Positions 1 through 9,400 of a DNA stretch of 64,000 bases are shown here, in pieces. Position numbers and translations under genes: made by a program. The notes under the pieces were generated by a model that was not told the origin of the DNA, searched no databases, and saw only the letters and a program-made list of their open reading frames with translations. Numbering within the stretch: the stretch's first letter is position 1; each line of letters begins with the position of its first letter. The DNA comes from Palsa-360 sp963719875 (lineage in GTDB: Bacteria; Acidobacteriota; Terriglobia; Acidiferrales; UBA7541), in the NCBI GenBank assembly GCA_963719875.1, contig CAVRDJ010000002.1, forward strand, positions 186,001-250,000. The letters run 5' to 3'.

Positions 1-1277
1 ATTACCTTCTCGACTGGGCCGAAAGTGGCCTTTTCGCAATTCAGGGCCATGGGGATATACAACGCATTGGTTTGCGGGCTGTAGGCCATCGCGCGCCAGT
101 CCTTGAATCCGGCTGTGCTCGGACACATTTCGAGCTCCACACCGAGCTGCGGGACCTTCAGGTAGGTGACTTTGCCATTCTCTGGATCCACATTCACAAT
201 GTTCTGGTAGCCAAGATCCGTGGCGCGGATGAACTTGCCGCTGGTCCGGTCGAGCTGCCACAAAATGCCCAGCTTGCCCATCTCGAACACTGACTTGCGG
301 CCGCCCGAGTCAATCAGAATGCGTTCGAACACCTCATCCATATCCTGCGTTTCGCCCGGAAGGTGCTGGTAGAACCATTTCATTTTTCCAGTGTCCGGAT
401 CGAGCGCCAACGTCGAGTTGGTATAGAGCGCGTCGCCGTCGGTTCCGCGGGCCGCTCTAGCCCACGGTTTGGCCTGCGCCGTGCCCCAATAGAGGGTGTT
501 CGTTTCCGAATCATAGCTGCCGGGGATCCACGCGTCGCTGCCTGCGCGGAATTCCAGTGGCAGGTCGCCCCAGGTGTCGCCGCCGGGCTCACCGGGACGG
601 GCAACAGTCGATGTTCGCCAGACCTCCTTTCCGGTTACCGCATCGTGCCCGGTGATGAAGCAGACGTCCTGTTTGTAGTGGGTGCACCCCGTCATACCCG
701 CGATCACCTTGCCGCGAACGACGATCGGGCCCGAAGTGTATTCATATCCCAATTGGTGATCGGCGACCTGCGTGTCCCACACTAGCTTCCCGGACCGGGC
801 GTCCACCGCGATGAGATGAGCGTCTGCCGTCGTTCCGAATATCTTGTCTCCGTAGATCGCGATGTTTCTTTGGACCCCGTTGCCCTCGCCGCCGGCACCT
901 CCGGACGCCTTTGCCCGCGCAGGACGATATTCCCAAAGCAAGTCTCCCGTCGCGGCGTCCAACGCCTGAATGACGCCGTGCGGGTTCGGCAGGTACATAA
1001 CCCCGTCGTAGACGAGTGGCGTTGTTTCCTGAGCGCCCGTGTTATCCATCGCCCACGACCACGCGAGTTGAAGTCGCACGACGTTCCGCGTGTTGATCTG
1101 ATCAAGCGGGCTATACCCCCACGCGTTGTCGGTGCGCCTCCAGTTGAGCCAATCGCCAGGAGCGGGGTTGCGCAGCATGGGCTCGGTGACCGGGCGGAAG
1201 TTGTGCACCTGCGCCGCGAGCCACGAACTCCCTACTAGTCCGATGACCAAGATCGAAACAGAAATTTTCAGCCGCAT
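1..1277 (-). CDS. PQQ-dependent dehydrogenase, 3' part beyond window edge
   Basis: I translated this from the complement strand. It starts at an ATG preceded by GGAG and runs without a stop to the window edge, giving about 425 residues. A signal peptide (MRLKISVSILVIGLVG...) is followed by an eight-bladed quinoprotein propeller. The start of the domain carries GDWLNWRR and YSPLDQINTRNV, and repeated tryptophan-docking blades are visible (LDAATGDLLWEY, VDARSGKLVWDT, HDAVTGKEVW). Such periplasmic enzymes oxidise alcohols or sugars and pass electrons to cytochrome c or quinone. The vicinal Cys-Cys pair typical of methanol and ethanol dehydrogenases is absent between WEYRPARAK and QRNIAIYGDK. The substrate is therefore open. 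Any C-terminal cytochrome domain would lie outside the window. Confidence 0.88.
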   Translation of the reverse strand, partial: MRLKISVSILVIGLVGSSWLAAQVHNFRPVTEPMLRNPAPGDWLNWRRTDNAWGYSPLDQINTRNVVRLQLAWSWAMDNTGAQETTPLVYDGVMYLPNPHGVIQALDAATGDLLWEYRPARAKASGGAGGEGNGVQRNIAIYGDKIFGTTADAHLIAVDARSGKLVWDTQVADHQLGYEYTSGPIVVRGKVIAGMTGCTHYKQDVCFITGHDAVTGKEVWRTSTVARPGEPGGDTWGDLPLEFRAGSDAWIPGSYDSETNTLYWGTAQAKPWARAARGTDGDALYTNSTLALDPDTGKMKWFYQHLPGETQDMDEVFERILIDSGGRKSVFEMGKLGILWQLDRTSGKFIRATDLGYQNIVNVDPENGKVTYLKVPQLGVELEMCPSTAGFKDWRAMAYSPQTNALYIPMALNCEKATFGPVEKV

Positions 1278-1682
1278 AATTTGCTCCTTAAATCATAGAA
1301 GCACTCTGATATCCCTGGAAATTCCATTTTGACCCCTCGGAATCTGGGAGCATACACCCTTTTGCCTTTCACCGAGCCCTTCAAGCGCACTTTTACTCTC
1401 GGGGATGGTTCGAGCAGCTCTCAACTGTCCGCCGGTCGCTTCCCTCAAAAATATACAGTTTCGGATACTGAAACACGGGACTCAGAATTTGCGTGTTATG
1501 TCTTTAGAGGACCATCACTAGATTTTGGGAGCGCAGTCGGTGGAAGATCAGGATCAGTCGGCTTTAGAACTACCCCTGTGTCACCTGCCGGCCGAAGGAG
1601 ATGAACTTGGTCGAAATCTATTGAATCGCTGCGCGAGCAGAGATCGCTTTCCAATCTCATCCCTTCTCGTGATAAGGGCGCA

Positions 1683-1720
1683 CCGCCTGCAACGCATCGA
1701 GTGCTTCGCTATGCAGGCGG
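1683..1720. repeat. 9-bp-stem hairpin
   Basis: CCGCCTGCA at 1683-1691 pairs perfectly with TGCAGGCGG at 1712-1720 across a 20-nt loop. It abuts the left end of the long palindromic repeat that follows and may be part of the same structure or a terminator. No T-tract follows. Confidence 0.5.
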
Positions 1721-1855
1721 CGGAAAAAGTAGTTTATTTTGTCATTCCGAGCGAAGCGAGGAATCTCTCTCTTTGATTTAACACCATGAAAAGAAAGAGA
1801 GATTCCTCGCTTCGCTCGGAATGACAAAAGGAGGAGGGCCCATTTTCCGCAGCCT
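1718..1855. repeat. Long intergenic palindrome, family B, full copy
   Basis: Two arms read toward each other. The left arm has GCGGAAAAA, then GTCATTCCGAGCGAAGCGAG, then GAATCTCTC. The right arm is its complement and ends in TTTTCCGCAGCC. The inner sub-arm CCGAGCGAAGCGAGG is itself a small hairpin, so a cruciform with nested stems is predicted. The right end stops directly at the stop codon of the dioxygenase gene. Related copies lie at 14117-14254, 28297-28376 (half) and 42626-42764. No coding potential was seen. Confidence 0.85.
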
Positions 1856-2713
1856 CTATAGCGGGATTCCGCCCGCGACGGTCGTTCTGTGCATCAATCG
1901 CCGCTCTGGAAGTTCATAGTCACAGATTGCGATATGCATTGAGGCGGCGTTGTCCCACATCAAGAGATCTCCGACCTGCCATTTGTGCCGGTATTGAAAC
2001 TCAGGCCTCAAGCAGTGCGCGTGCAGCTCCTCGATCAGAGCGACGCCCTCGTCGTGCGGCAGGCCTTCGATTCCGATGCACTCGCCGGCGGTGACGTAGA
2101 GAGACTTGCGGCCCGTCCAAGGGTGGGTTCGGACGATGGGGTGCGCAACGTCCGGCGTGTCGTCGAGTTGCTGCTTGGTCAGCTTGGGCCTGGGACTGTT
2201 CGGAGCGCGCCTGCGCTCGGAGTAACGATGGATCGCCTTCAATCCCGCCAGCCGTCGCTTCATGATTTCAGGCAACGCCTCGTAGGCAGCAATGGTGTTT
2301 GTGAACAGAGTATCTCCGAGCGCCTTTCCGTCCCGGCGTGGCACTTCCTTGGCGTACAGCAGCGAGCATCGACTCGGCTTTTTCAAATAAGAGACATCGG
2401 TGTGCCAGGTGAAGCCGGCATCCGCCAAACCAATGTGTTCGCCATTCTCGTCCTTAATGTTGGAGATCAGCAGGATTTCCGGATAGTCAGGCAACAAATA
2501 TTTCTTGACCACATGGATTTCCAGTTCGCCGAAGCGGCGGCTGAATTCGATATGGCGTTCGTTGGAGAGTTGCTGGCCGCGGAAATAGATTACAACGTTG
2601 TCATGGAAAGCCTGCTCGATTTCCGCAAAGGTGCGATCATCGAACTCCGCGGAGAGATCGAATTTGATTTCTGCGCCGCAGGCGGCGTCACTCTTGGTCA
2701 CAGATAGCTTCAT
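1856..2713 (-). CDS. TauD/TfdA-family 2-oxoglutarate-dependent dioxygenase
   Basis: This 285-residue protein is a cytoplasmic Fe(II)/2-oxoglutarate dioxygenase of the TauD/TfdA family, which hydroxylates substrates such as taurine, aryloxyacetates or alkyl sulfates. The iron ligands are visible as H104 and D106 in FTWHTDVSY and H275 in RRLMHRTTVAG. The latter also supplies the arginine expected to bind 2-oxoglutarate. Length matches the family (280-300). The ATG is preceded by GGAGCG. The divergent neighbour is an ACS-type MFS transporter, which could import the substrate, but no shared regulator is visible. The substrate cannot be assigned from sequence. Family is secure, specificity unknown. 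Confidence 0.92.
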   Translation of the reverse strand: MKLSVTKSDAACGAEIKFDLSAEFDDRTFAEIEQAFHDNVVIYFRGQQLSNERHIEFSRRFGELEIHVVKKYLLPDYPEILLISNIKDENGEHIGLADAGFTWHTDVSYLKKPSRCSLLYAKEVPRRDGKALGDTLFTNTIAAYEALPEIMKRRLAGLKAIHRYSERRRAPNSPRPKLTKQQLDDTPDVAHPIVRTHPWTGRKSLYVTAGECIGIEGLPHDEGVALIEELHAHCLRPEFQYRHKWQVGDLLMWDNAASMHIAICDYELPERRLMHRTTVAGGIPL

Positions 2714-3101
2714 CTTACGCTCCCGAAAGCGCGCAGATGATCGGGTCCGATAGTTTGCATACTAGCATTCCGGTGACAGTCCACGCAATTCAGTGCGGTC
2801 TGACAGCCTCCAGGGCCGTGGCCCGCCCCGAACAGCACCCAAGCCTCGCGGGAGCACTGGAATCTGCGCCCACATGCGTTGTGGCCAGATTCCGGTGTTA
2901 CTTGTCCATTGCCCAAGAAAGGAAAATTGGCCTCGCCAGAGGGAACTCCATATGTCCGTCCATGGGCGCATGGATGGCGGGAAGGTCCGTTAATCGCCGC
3001 AATCGGACGTTCCCGCCGCAAGATTCAAGCTATGGTAGCATCATTTCTTCCACAGGGCTGGGCGCTGGACAGCCTAAGTCGTTGTGCCCGGGTGGGGCTA
3101 G
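2714..3101. other. Divergent intergenic region
   Basis: This is the 388-bp gap between the divergently transcribed dioxygenase and MFS genes, and it must hold both promoters. I found no convincing sigma-70 hexamer pair. A minus-strand open frame crosses it and contains one CVDCH motif, but it resembles no cytochrome I recognise and is not called. Confidence 0.4.
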
Positions 3102-4382
3102 ATGACCGAACAGGGCCAAGTCTTCGCTAAATGCGCGTGGCGGCTGATCCCGTTCATGGGGCTGCTCTATTTAGTGAGCTTCATCGACCGGGCGAATGTC
3201 GGCTTCGCGGCGCTCACCATGAACAAGGATTTGGCCTTCTCACCGACAATTTTTGGATTTGGCGCGGGCCTCTTCTCTGTTGGTTATGCACTATTCCAAG
3301 TGCCATCCAATTTGGTCCTGGAACGGGTGGGACCAAGGCGTTGGGTTTTCTGCATCATGATCGTATGGGGCGCGCTCTCGACGGCGAATTCTCTCGTGCA
3401 AGGTCCGCTGAGTTTTTACGCCTTACGTTTCTTCTTGGGTGTGGCCGAAGCCGGTTTCTTCCCCGGTATGATCCTCTATCTTACGTATTGGTTTCCGCGG
3501 CCGCATCGCGCGTGTTTCATTGCGCTATTCATGGCCGCCATCCCAATGTCGTTCATCATCGGCGGGCCGCTCTCAGGCGCTATCCTGGGGTTGGACGGCG
3601 TCTTCCATCTTGCAGGTTGGCAGTGGCTGTTCCTGCTCGAAGGATTGCCCTCCGGGCTGCTGGCCTTGGCGGTGCTCAAATTCCTCCCCGACGGCCCGAC
3701 ACAAGCCTCATGGCTTTCGGCTGGCGAGAAGAAAATCATCGTTGCGGGCCTTGCCACCGAAGCTTCCGCCAGGCATCACGACCTATGGCCGGCTCTGTGC
3801 GAACCGCGCGTGCTTGCGCTTGGCCTCGTCAATTTCGGCATCCTGTCCGGATTATACGGCGTCCAATTGTGGCTGCCGCAGATTGTGCAGGCGATGGGTT
3901 TCTCTAATCTTGAAAACGGCTTCGTCGTGGCTCTGGCCTTTATAGTGGGCATGGCAGCAATGATTGTGTGGGGCCGGTCGAGCGATGCCAGGGTAGAACG
4001 CATCTGGCATCTCGCGCTCCCGCAGCTGCTCGCTGCTTCGGGTTTCGCCGTTGCGAGCGCCACGGAAGATCATCTTCTGATGCTCGTTGCGCTCACTCTT
4101 GTTCTGGCCGGTGTCTTGGCCGCCTTAGGGCCCATGTATAGCCTGGTCTCGTCGTTCTTGAGCGGCACGGCAGCGGCTGGTGGCATTGCGCTCGTCGTCG
4201 CGATCGGCACCCTGGGCGGGTTCGCGGGGCCAACCATAATCGGCGTGCTGAAGAAAGCGAGCGGCGGTTACGCGGCGAGCATGGCTGCGCTCTCAGGCTT
4301 GCTCGTCCTCACTGCCGCCATCGTCTTGGCACTCGGGCGTACGATGGCATCGGCTCCCGTCGTGTCCCAGGCGAAAATTTGA
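3102..4382 (+). CDS. MFS transporter, anion:cation symporter (ACS) family
   Basis: This 426-residue inner-membrane protein should have 12 transmembrane helices. The first helix region, LLYLVSFIDRANVGFAALTM, is a hallmark of the ACS family, which takes up organic anions such as phthalate, tartrate, hexuronates or nicotinate. Further family features are the ERVGPRRW loop after helix 2 and GVAEAGFFPGMILYLTYWFP in helices 4-5. It is divergent from the TauD/TfdA dioxygenase, suggesting uptake of an organic acid or sulfonate for oxidation. That link is inference from position only. The annotated ATG lies right after GGGGCTAG; no strong Shine-Dalgarno is visible. Confidence 0.9.
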   Translation: MTEQGQVFAKCAWRLIPFMGLLYLVSFIDRANVGFAALTMNKDLAFSPTIFGFGAGLFSVGYALFQVPSNLVLERVGPRRWVFCIMIVWGALSTANSLVQGPLSFYALRFFLGVAEAGFFPGMILYLTYWFPRPHRACFIALFMAAIPMSFIIGGPLSGAILGLDGVFHLAGWQWLFLLEGLPSGLLALAVLKFLPDGPTQASWLSAGEKKIIVAGLATEASARHHDLWPALCEPRVLALGLVNFGILSGLYGVQLWLPQIVQAMGFSNLENGFVVALAFIVGMAAMIVWGRSSDARVERIWHLALPQLLAASGFAVASATEDHLLMLVALTLVLAGVLAALGPMYSLVSSFLSGTAAAGGIALVVAIGTLGGFAGPTIIGVLKKASGGYAASMAALSGLLVLTAAIVLALGRTMASAPVVSQAKI

Positions 4383-4570
4383 TCGTCGGCATTGGGGCGA
4401 TTGGTTCTCACACTCATGGCCCCATACTTCAGCTCATGAACTGACCCTGCTGGGCGTCCCAGCGAAAATTCTTCACCTGTAATTCCACCTGTAAAGATTC
4501 CGGCTCGACCGTGGTTCCACGTGCCCCGGCAGTCCCCGACGCGATTCAAGTTGTTGGAAGTACGTGATCA

Positions 4571-4622
4571 CGACCCTTTGAAACAGTAGAGGTCTGCTGT
4601 TCAAGTCCGCAAGGGCCTGCCA
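4571..4622 (+). other. tRNA 3'-end-like fragment (uncertain)
   Basis: The segment holds a T-loop-like TTCAAGTCC and ends in GGGCCTGCCA, as a tRNA acceptor end would. The T-stem carries one mismatch, and no matching 5' acceptor strand or D-arm is found upstream. It lies 18 nt before the IS1380 left end. It could be a tRNA-derived attachment remnant or chance similarity. Confidence 0.25.
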
Positions 4623-4661
4623 TATTTTTCAATGCTTTAGCCTGAATTCCGAAATTGAATA

Positions 4662-4731
4662 GCACTGTTTTGTCCTAACTCGGTTAAGTTTCAGTTGGAT
4701 GAAAGAAACTTCGAGGAGGACAAAACAGTGC
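4662..4731 (+). promoter_or_regulatory. Fold-back hairpin covering transposase ribosome site and start
   Basis: A 15-nt arm at 4662-4676 (GCACTGTTTTGTCCT) is perfectly complementary to 4717-4731. The 3' arm overlaps the GAGGAGGA ribosome-binding site (4713-4720) and contains the GTG start (4728-4730). Transcripts reading in from outside the element would carry both arms and hide the start. A transcript beginning between the arms would not. This matches the known fold-back protection seen in other insertion sequences; its action here is inferred. Confidence 0.7.
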
Positions 4732-6080
4732 ACTGGAAAATTACCTCTCTTTGGGGCGGGAAGAAAGTGGAATTACGCGAGACCCCGCGTGCGGTCACGC
4801 CGTTCGGCGGGCTGGTGGTGTTTTTTGAATTCCTGCGGCAGGTAGGGTATTGCGAAGCGGTGAAGCAACATCTGCCGTTTCGCCTCACTTCCCCCAACGC
4901 GATCGATCCCGTGGAGACCTTCACGGCATTTTTGCTTTCGGTGGTGGCCGGGGCGCGGCGGTTCGCACACACCAGTTTGCTGCGTGCCGACGTAGCCTTG
5001 CACGAGCTGCTGGGAATCACTCGCTTCCCGGTGGACGACACCATTCGCAACCTGTTCAAGCGGTTCGGGCAGGGACAGTGCCAGCGTTTTTTCTCCGGCC
5101 TGTGGGACTGGCAACTGGAGCGGCTGCCAGAATGTTCGTCCGGATATAGTTTGGATCTGGATTCGACCGTGTTCGAGCGCTACGGTCGGCAGCAGGGGGC
5201 GTTGCGCGGGCCCAACCCGCGCAAACATGGACGGCCCTCGCATCATCCGCTGGTGGCGGTGTTGGCCGAAGCGCACTTTCTATTGCACGGCTGGCTGCGC
5301 AGCGGCAACTGCGGCTCGGCCCGCGGCGCTGTGGAATTTCTTAAGGAAGCGCTGGCGCTGTTGCCGGAAAAACATGCCATTCGCGTGGTGCGTGCCGATG
5401 CGGGCTTCTTTGACCAGCATTTGCTGGGGTTTTTGGAGCAGCGCGGGTTGTCCTACATCGTCGTGGCGCGGCTGACGCGATGGCTGAAGCGGGAAGCGGC
5501 TCGCGTCACCCAGTGGCGTGCTTTGGACCAGCACTACGCGGTGGGCGAATTTTCTTTGCAACTGTTGGGCTGGCTCCGTCCGCGCCGCTTCGTGGTCATC
5601 CGCGAACAACTGCGCGCCGAGCGAGCCTCGCTAGGAAGAAAACTGCTCGAGGTTCCCGGCTATACCTTCCGTGTCTTCGTCACCAACTTCGCTCTGCCGC
5701 CGGAAGAAATCTGGCGCGACTACAACCGCAGGGCGGATATGGAAAATCGCATCGCCGAACTGAAACACGATCTGGCCGCCGATGCTTTTTGCCTGCGCCA
5801 GTTCTTCGCCACCGAAGCCGCCTTCCGCAGCATTCTGCTGTTGTTCAATCTGCTCGGAGAGTTTCAGCGCGCCTGCCGTTTCACCAGCTATCGCCAGCCC
5901 GCCACGCTGCGCGCCCAGATTTTCCTTTGCGGTGCTCTGCTCGGTCGAGGCGGCCGCCGCTTGGTCCTGCACCTGTCCACTTCCTGGGGCGGCCTGCACC
6001 GACGCATCCCACTGCTGGAAAACGTCTTAACTTACGGCGCCCCAACTTCGCCGAAGTTGAATCCTCAAGCCCAAACATGA
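4728..6080 (+). CDS. IS1380-family DDE transposase
   Basis: This is a 450-residue transposase of the DDE type. Candidate catalytic residues are D145 in SLDLDST, D224 in VRADAGFF and E339 in RRADMENRIAELK, in the order and context of the IS1380 family. HGRPSHHPL follows the first aspartate, as usual in this family. I chose the GTG at 4728 because GAGGAGGA lies 7 nt upstream. A TTG at 4695 would extend the frame by 11 residues but has no ribosome site. The frame is intact and the length normal. It acts only on its own element ends. Confidence 0.93.
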   Translation: MHWKITSLWGGKKVELRETPRAVTPFGGLVVFFEFLRQVGYCEAVKQHLPFRLTSPNAIDPVETFTAFLLSVVAGARRFAHTSLLRADVALHELLGITRFPVDDTIRNLFKRFGQGQCQRFFSGLWDWQLERLPECSSGYSLDLDSTVFERYGRQQGALRGPNPRKHGRPSHHPLVAVLAEAHFLLHGWLRSGNCGSARGAVEFLKEALALLPEKHAIRVVRADAGFFDQHLLGFLEQRGLSYIVVARLTRWLKREAARVTQWRALDQHYAVGEFSLQLLGWLRPRRFVVIREQLRAERASLGRKLLEVPGYTFRVFVTNFALPPEEIWRDYNRRADMENRIAELKHDLAADAFCLRQFFATEAAFRSILLLFNLLGEFQRACRFTSYRQPATLRAQIFLCGALLGRGGRRLVLHLSTSWGGLHRRIPLLENVLTYGAPTSPKLNPQAQT

Positions 6081-6135
6081 GGCCAAAATCGACCAGGAAA
6101 TCGCCATGAAACCCACTTCAACTTCGGAATTCAGG

Positions 6136-6457
6136 TTTAGAAAGCCTTATCCGAAAATCTATGAGAATTTCACCCGTATTTCTTCACCTGCGTGCAATCT
6201 CATCTACCCCTTGTCCTCGATTTCGATTCCGGAATTATGCGCAAGAATGTGGTCACGGGAATGCGCAAAATTTTGGTCTCAATGGACCAGAGACTTCATC
6301 GGATTTCCAAAAAAACCCAAAGAATTTTGTGACCCGAGTTCCGCGACCGCCTGAGCCACTGATTCGATTGAGTTTAATCGCTGGTTGCGAACCCTACCTG
6401 TGGACCTGAGATTGCTTTTTTAGGAGCTGTTAGACGACAAACTCGGTGAAGGAAAAA
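6136..6457. other. Intergenic region before protease gene
   Basis: About 320 bp between the right end of the IS element and the giant protease. It contains short open frames without recognisable similarity and no clear hairpin. Presumably it holds the protease promoter, which I could not locate with confidence. Confidence 0.35.
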
Positions 6458-9400
6458 ATGCCCACACGACACGAGCGCATTCAAGGCGCATACAAAAGCC
6501 TCAATCTTCGATCCTTGACACGCCTGACCGTACTCTCAGTAGTTCTGTTACCACTCTTAGCAGCAGGAACATGGCAGGTCCTCGCCGATAGCAAGGATCA
6601 AGGTACAGTCGCTCCCTATCGCGATGGCATCGTGCTCATGGCGTTTCGTGACGGTACCCTGCCGAAGCAGCAGAAAGCGATTCTCTCGCGTGTCGGCGGA
6701 CGCGAAATCAAACAGATTGGCGTGGGCGTTCATGAATTGGCGGTGAAACGAGGTCAAGTTTTAGCCGCCGTGAATTCGCTGAAGGCATTTAAAGAGGTTC
6801 GATATGCCGAACCCGACTACCTGGAAAAGCTGTCGGCCGGGACTCTGCCGAACGACACGTCCGTCGGCCTCCAGTGGGCTCATCGGAACACAGGCCAGTC
6901 CGTCAACGGTACCTCGGGCACTTCCGGCGCGGATGAGCGGACGTATTCCGCATGGGGCATCACTACCGGGACGAACTCGGTGGTGGTCGCAGTTCTTGAC
7001 ACGGGCGTGCAGTATACCCATCCGGATCTCATTACGAACATGTGGAACAACCCCGGCGGGGTCGGCGGCTGTCCCGCGGGCACGCACGGCTATAACGTCC
7101 TGGCCTCCAATTGCGATCCCATGGACGACGAAAACGGTTTCGGCGGCCACGGAACTCACGTTGCCGGTATTATCGGCGCTATGGGCAATGATGCCGCGGG
7201 TACGGCAGGAGTGAATTGGACGACGAGCATTATGGCCGTGAAGTGGGTGAACTCCTCCGACGGTATTGGTGCCAACAGCGATCTGATCACGGCAATGGAT
7301 TGGGTCATGACGGCCACGCAGGCCGGGGTGAATGTTCGCGTCGTGAACGATTCGCAAACCTGGGCAGGCGTGGCGTATTCGCAGGCCGTCATAGATGAAA
7401 TTAATGTACTGGGAAGTAATCACATCCTTTTTGTTACCGCATCGGGCAATACCGCGCAAAACAATGACAATTTCCCGCGCTATCCCTGCTCGTACGGCGG
7501 CCAGACGGAAATTTGCGCCGCCGCCAGCGACCAAAACGACGGCCTTTGGTCCCAAGCGAACTATGGACCGCGTTCAGTTCACTTGGTTGCGCCCGGAGTC
7601 AACATCTTATCGACTTTGGATCAAAGCAACTACGGCTATATTACTGGCGGCTCCATGGCCGCTCCCCAAGTCTCAGGCGCGGCCGCGCTGATTTTGTCGA
7701 TGGGTTACCTGAACGCGGATAATCTGAAGAGCGCGATCCTCAATAATATAGATGTTTTGCCCGCGCTCAATGGCCGCGTCAGCACCAGCGGCAGGTTGAA
7801 TATCTGCGCCGCGATTCCGGGATGCATGACGGCTGTTCCAGGGAGTCTGGTCAATACGGCAGTGCCAGTTGTAACATCGATCCCACTGCAAGGCGGCCTG
7901 CTCGGCGCCTCGACCGGTTTTTGGACAGGTATTCCTTCCACGTACACATACCAATGGAGCCGTTGCAACCAGAATGGCCTCAACTGCTCGCCGATCCCCG
8001 GTGCAACCGGTCAAACGTACGCGCTACTTGCCCCGGCGGACGCTCTGGCCACACTGGCCGTCACAGTGACGGCGTCGAACTCGTTCGGATCTGCTTCCGC
8101 GCAATCCGCCCCGAGCACTGCCGTGGCTACCGCCACATCTGCCTCCGCCATCAACTCTTCCATTGTCAGCGGCACTTTAATCAGCGGCACCGTGCCATGG
8201 AGTGTTACTCCCTCTCGTCCCGAACAGTTTGTGCAGTTCTTTATCGACGGCGTACTGACCCAAACCGACGCCACCTCGCCATACGTTTTCAATGGCAGCA
8301 CTTCGGGTGTGCTTGACACTACGCCGTTTCCGAATGGTCCGCATGTCCTCGGCGCACGAGCCCTCTTTACCGACAACAGAACGTATGATTTTTATGGCGA
8401 GTCCGTGACCGTTGCCAACCGGCCCCAAAACACAGCCTTGCCTGCGATTTCAGGAACTGTCGTTCCCGGCCAGTCCATTTCGACCTCCAACGGCAGCTGG
8501 GCGGCCAACACTCCTCCCACCAGTTTCTCTTATCAATGGGAGCATTGTGATTCCAGCGGCTTGAATTGCGCCTTCATCTCCGGTGCCGCTGGTTCCAGCT
8601 ACACATTGTCGAGCGCTGATACCAACTTCACCATGCGTTCGGTCGTGACCGCGTCCGACGCCGGCGGCTCCACCGCAACGGTCTCCGCGCAAACCGGCGT
8701 TGTGCCTCCGGCTCCCTTGGTGATCACTACTTCTTCCTTGACCGGCGGTATTCAGAACACGTCCTATAGCGGCACAGTGACGGCCACGGGCGGAGTGGCT
8801 CCCTATACGTGGTCCCTCTCCGCAGGGAATCTGCCCACCGGGTTGACGCTCTCTCCCAGCAGCGGCGTGATCTCAGGAACGCCAACGGTCACCGGCACGA
8901 GCAACTTTACCGTGAAAGTAGCGGATACGAGGTCCGTGACCACCACCATGCCGCTCAGCTTGAACGTGGCGGTTCCACTGACCCTTACCACCACTTCCTT
9001 GCCCAACGGGACGCAGCTTGCCTCTTACAGCGCCACTCTTGCAGCCACTGGCGGCACCCCGCCCTATACCTGGTCCATCCCCTCCGGCACCCTCCCCAGT
9101 GGACTGACGCTCTCCTCCAGCAGCGGTCTCATCTCCGGAACCTCGACGGTACCCGGCACGAGCAACATTACAGTGCAGGTAAAAGATGCCAATTCCCTGA
9201 CGATTGTAAAACCATTCAGCCTCACGATAAACAGCCTCATGAGCGGAGGAAGCGGGATTGGGCTAGTGCAGGCCAATGCGGTTGAGGGATCGGGTGTGAG
9301 TTCGGTGACGACCGCCTTTCCCATCTCCAACACGGCGGGCAATCTGATCCTTGCGTTCGTGCGTATGTCCACGAGCTCGGAAACGGTTACTCTAACGGAC

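Larger units (their letters stand above)
4641..6135 (+). mobile_element. IS1380-family insertion sequence, complete
   Basis: The element is 1495 bp. Its left end CCTGAATTCCGAAATTGAA (4641-4659) and right end TTCAACTTCGGAATTCAGG (6117-6135) are inverted repeats matching at 18 of 19 positions. Both flanks carry the same pentamer TTTAG (4636-4640 and 6136-6140), a target duplication of the size expected for IS1380. It carries one uninterrupted transposase gene. Intact ends, duplication and reading frame indicate a recent, possibly still active insertion into non-coding DNA upstream of the giant protease gene. Confidence 0.95.

Noticed and set aside
2710..3021. Minus-strand frame of 103 codons with a CVDCH haem motif upstream of the dioxygenase gene
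   Set aside because: A single CxxCH in a frame of otherwise unfamiliar, Gly/Arg/Pro-rich sequence, with no signal peptide, is expected by chance at this GC content. It also fills the divergent promoter region.
6761..7555. Long minus-strand frame inside the S8 protease gene
   Set aside because: It is antisense to the catalytic domain and has no family resemblance; the plus-strand frame carries the complete catalytic triad.
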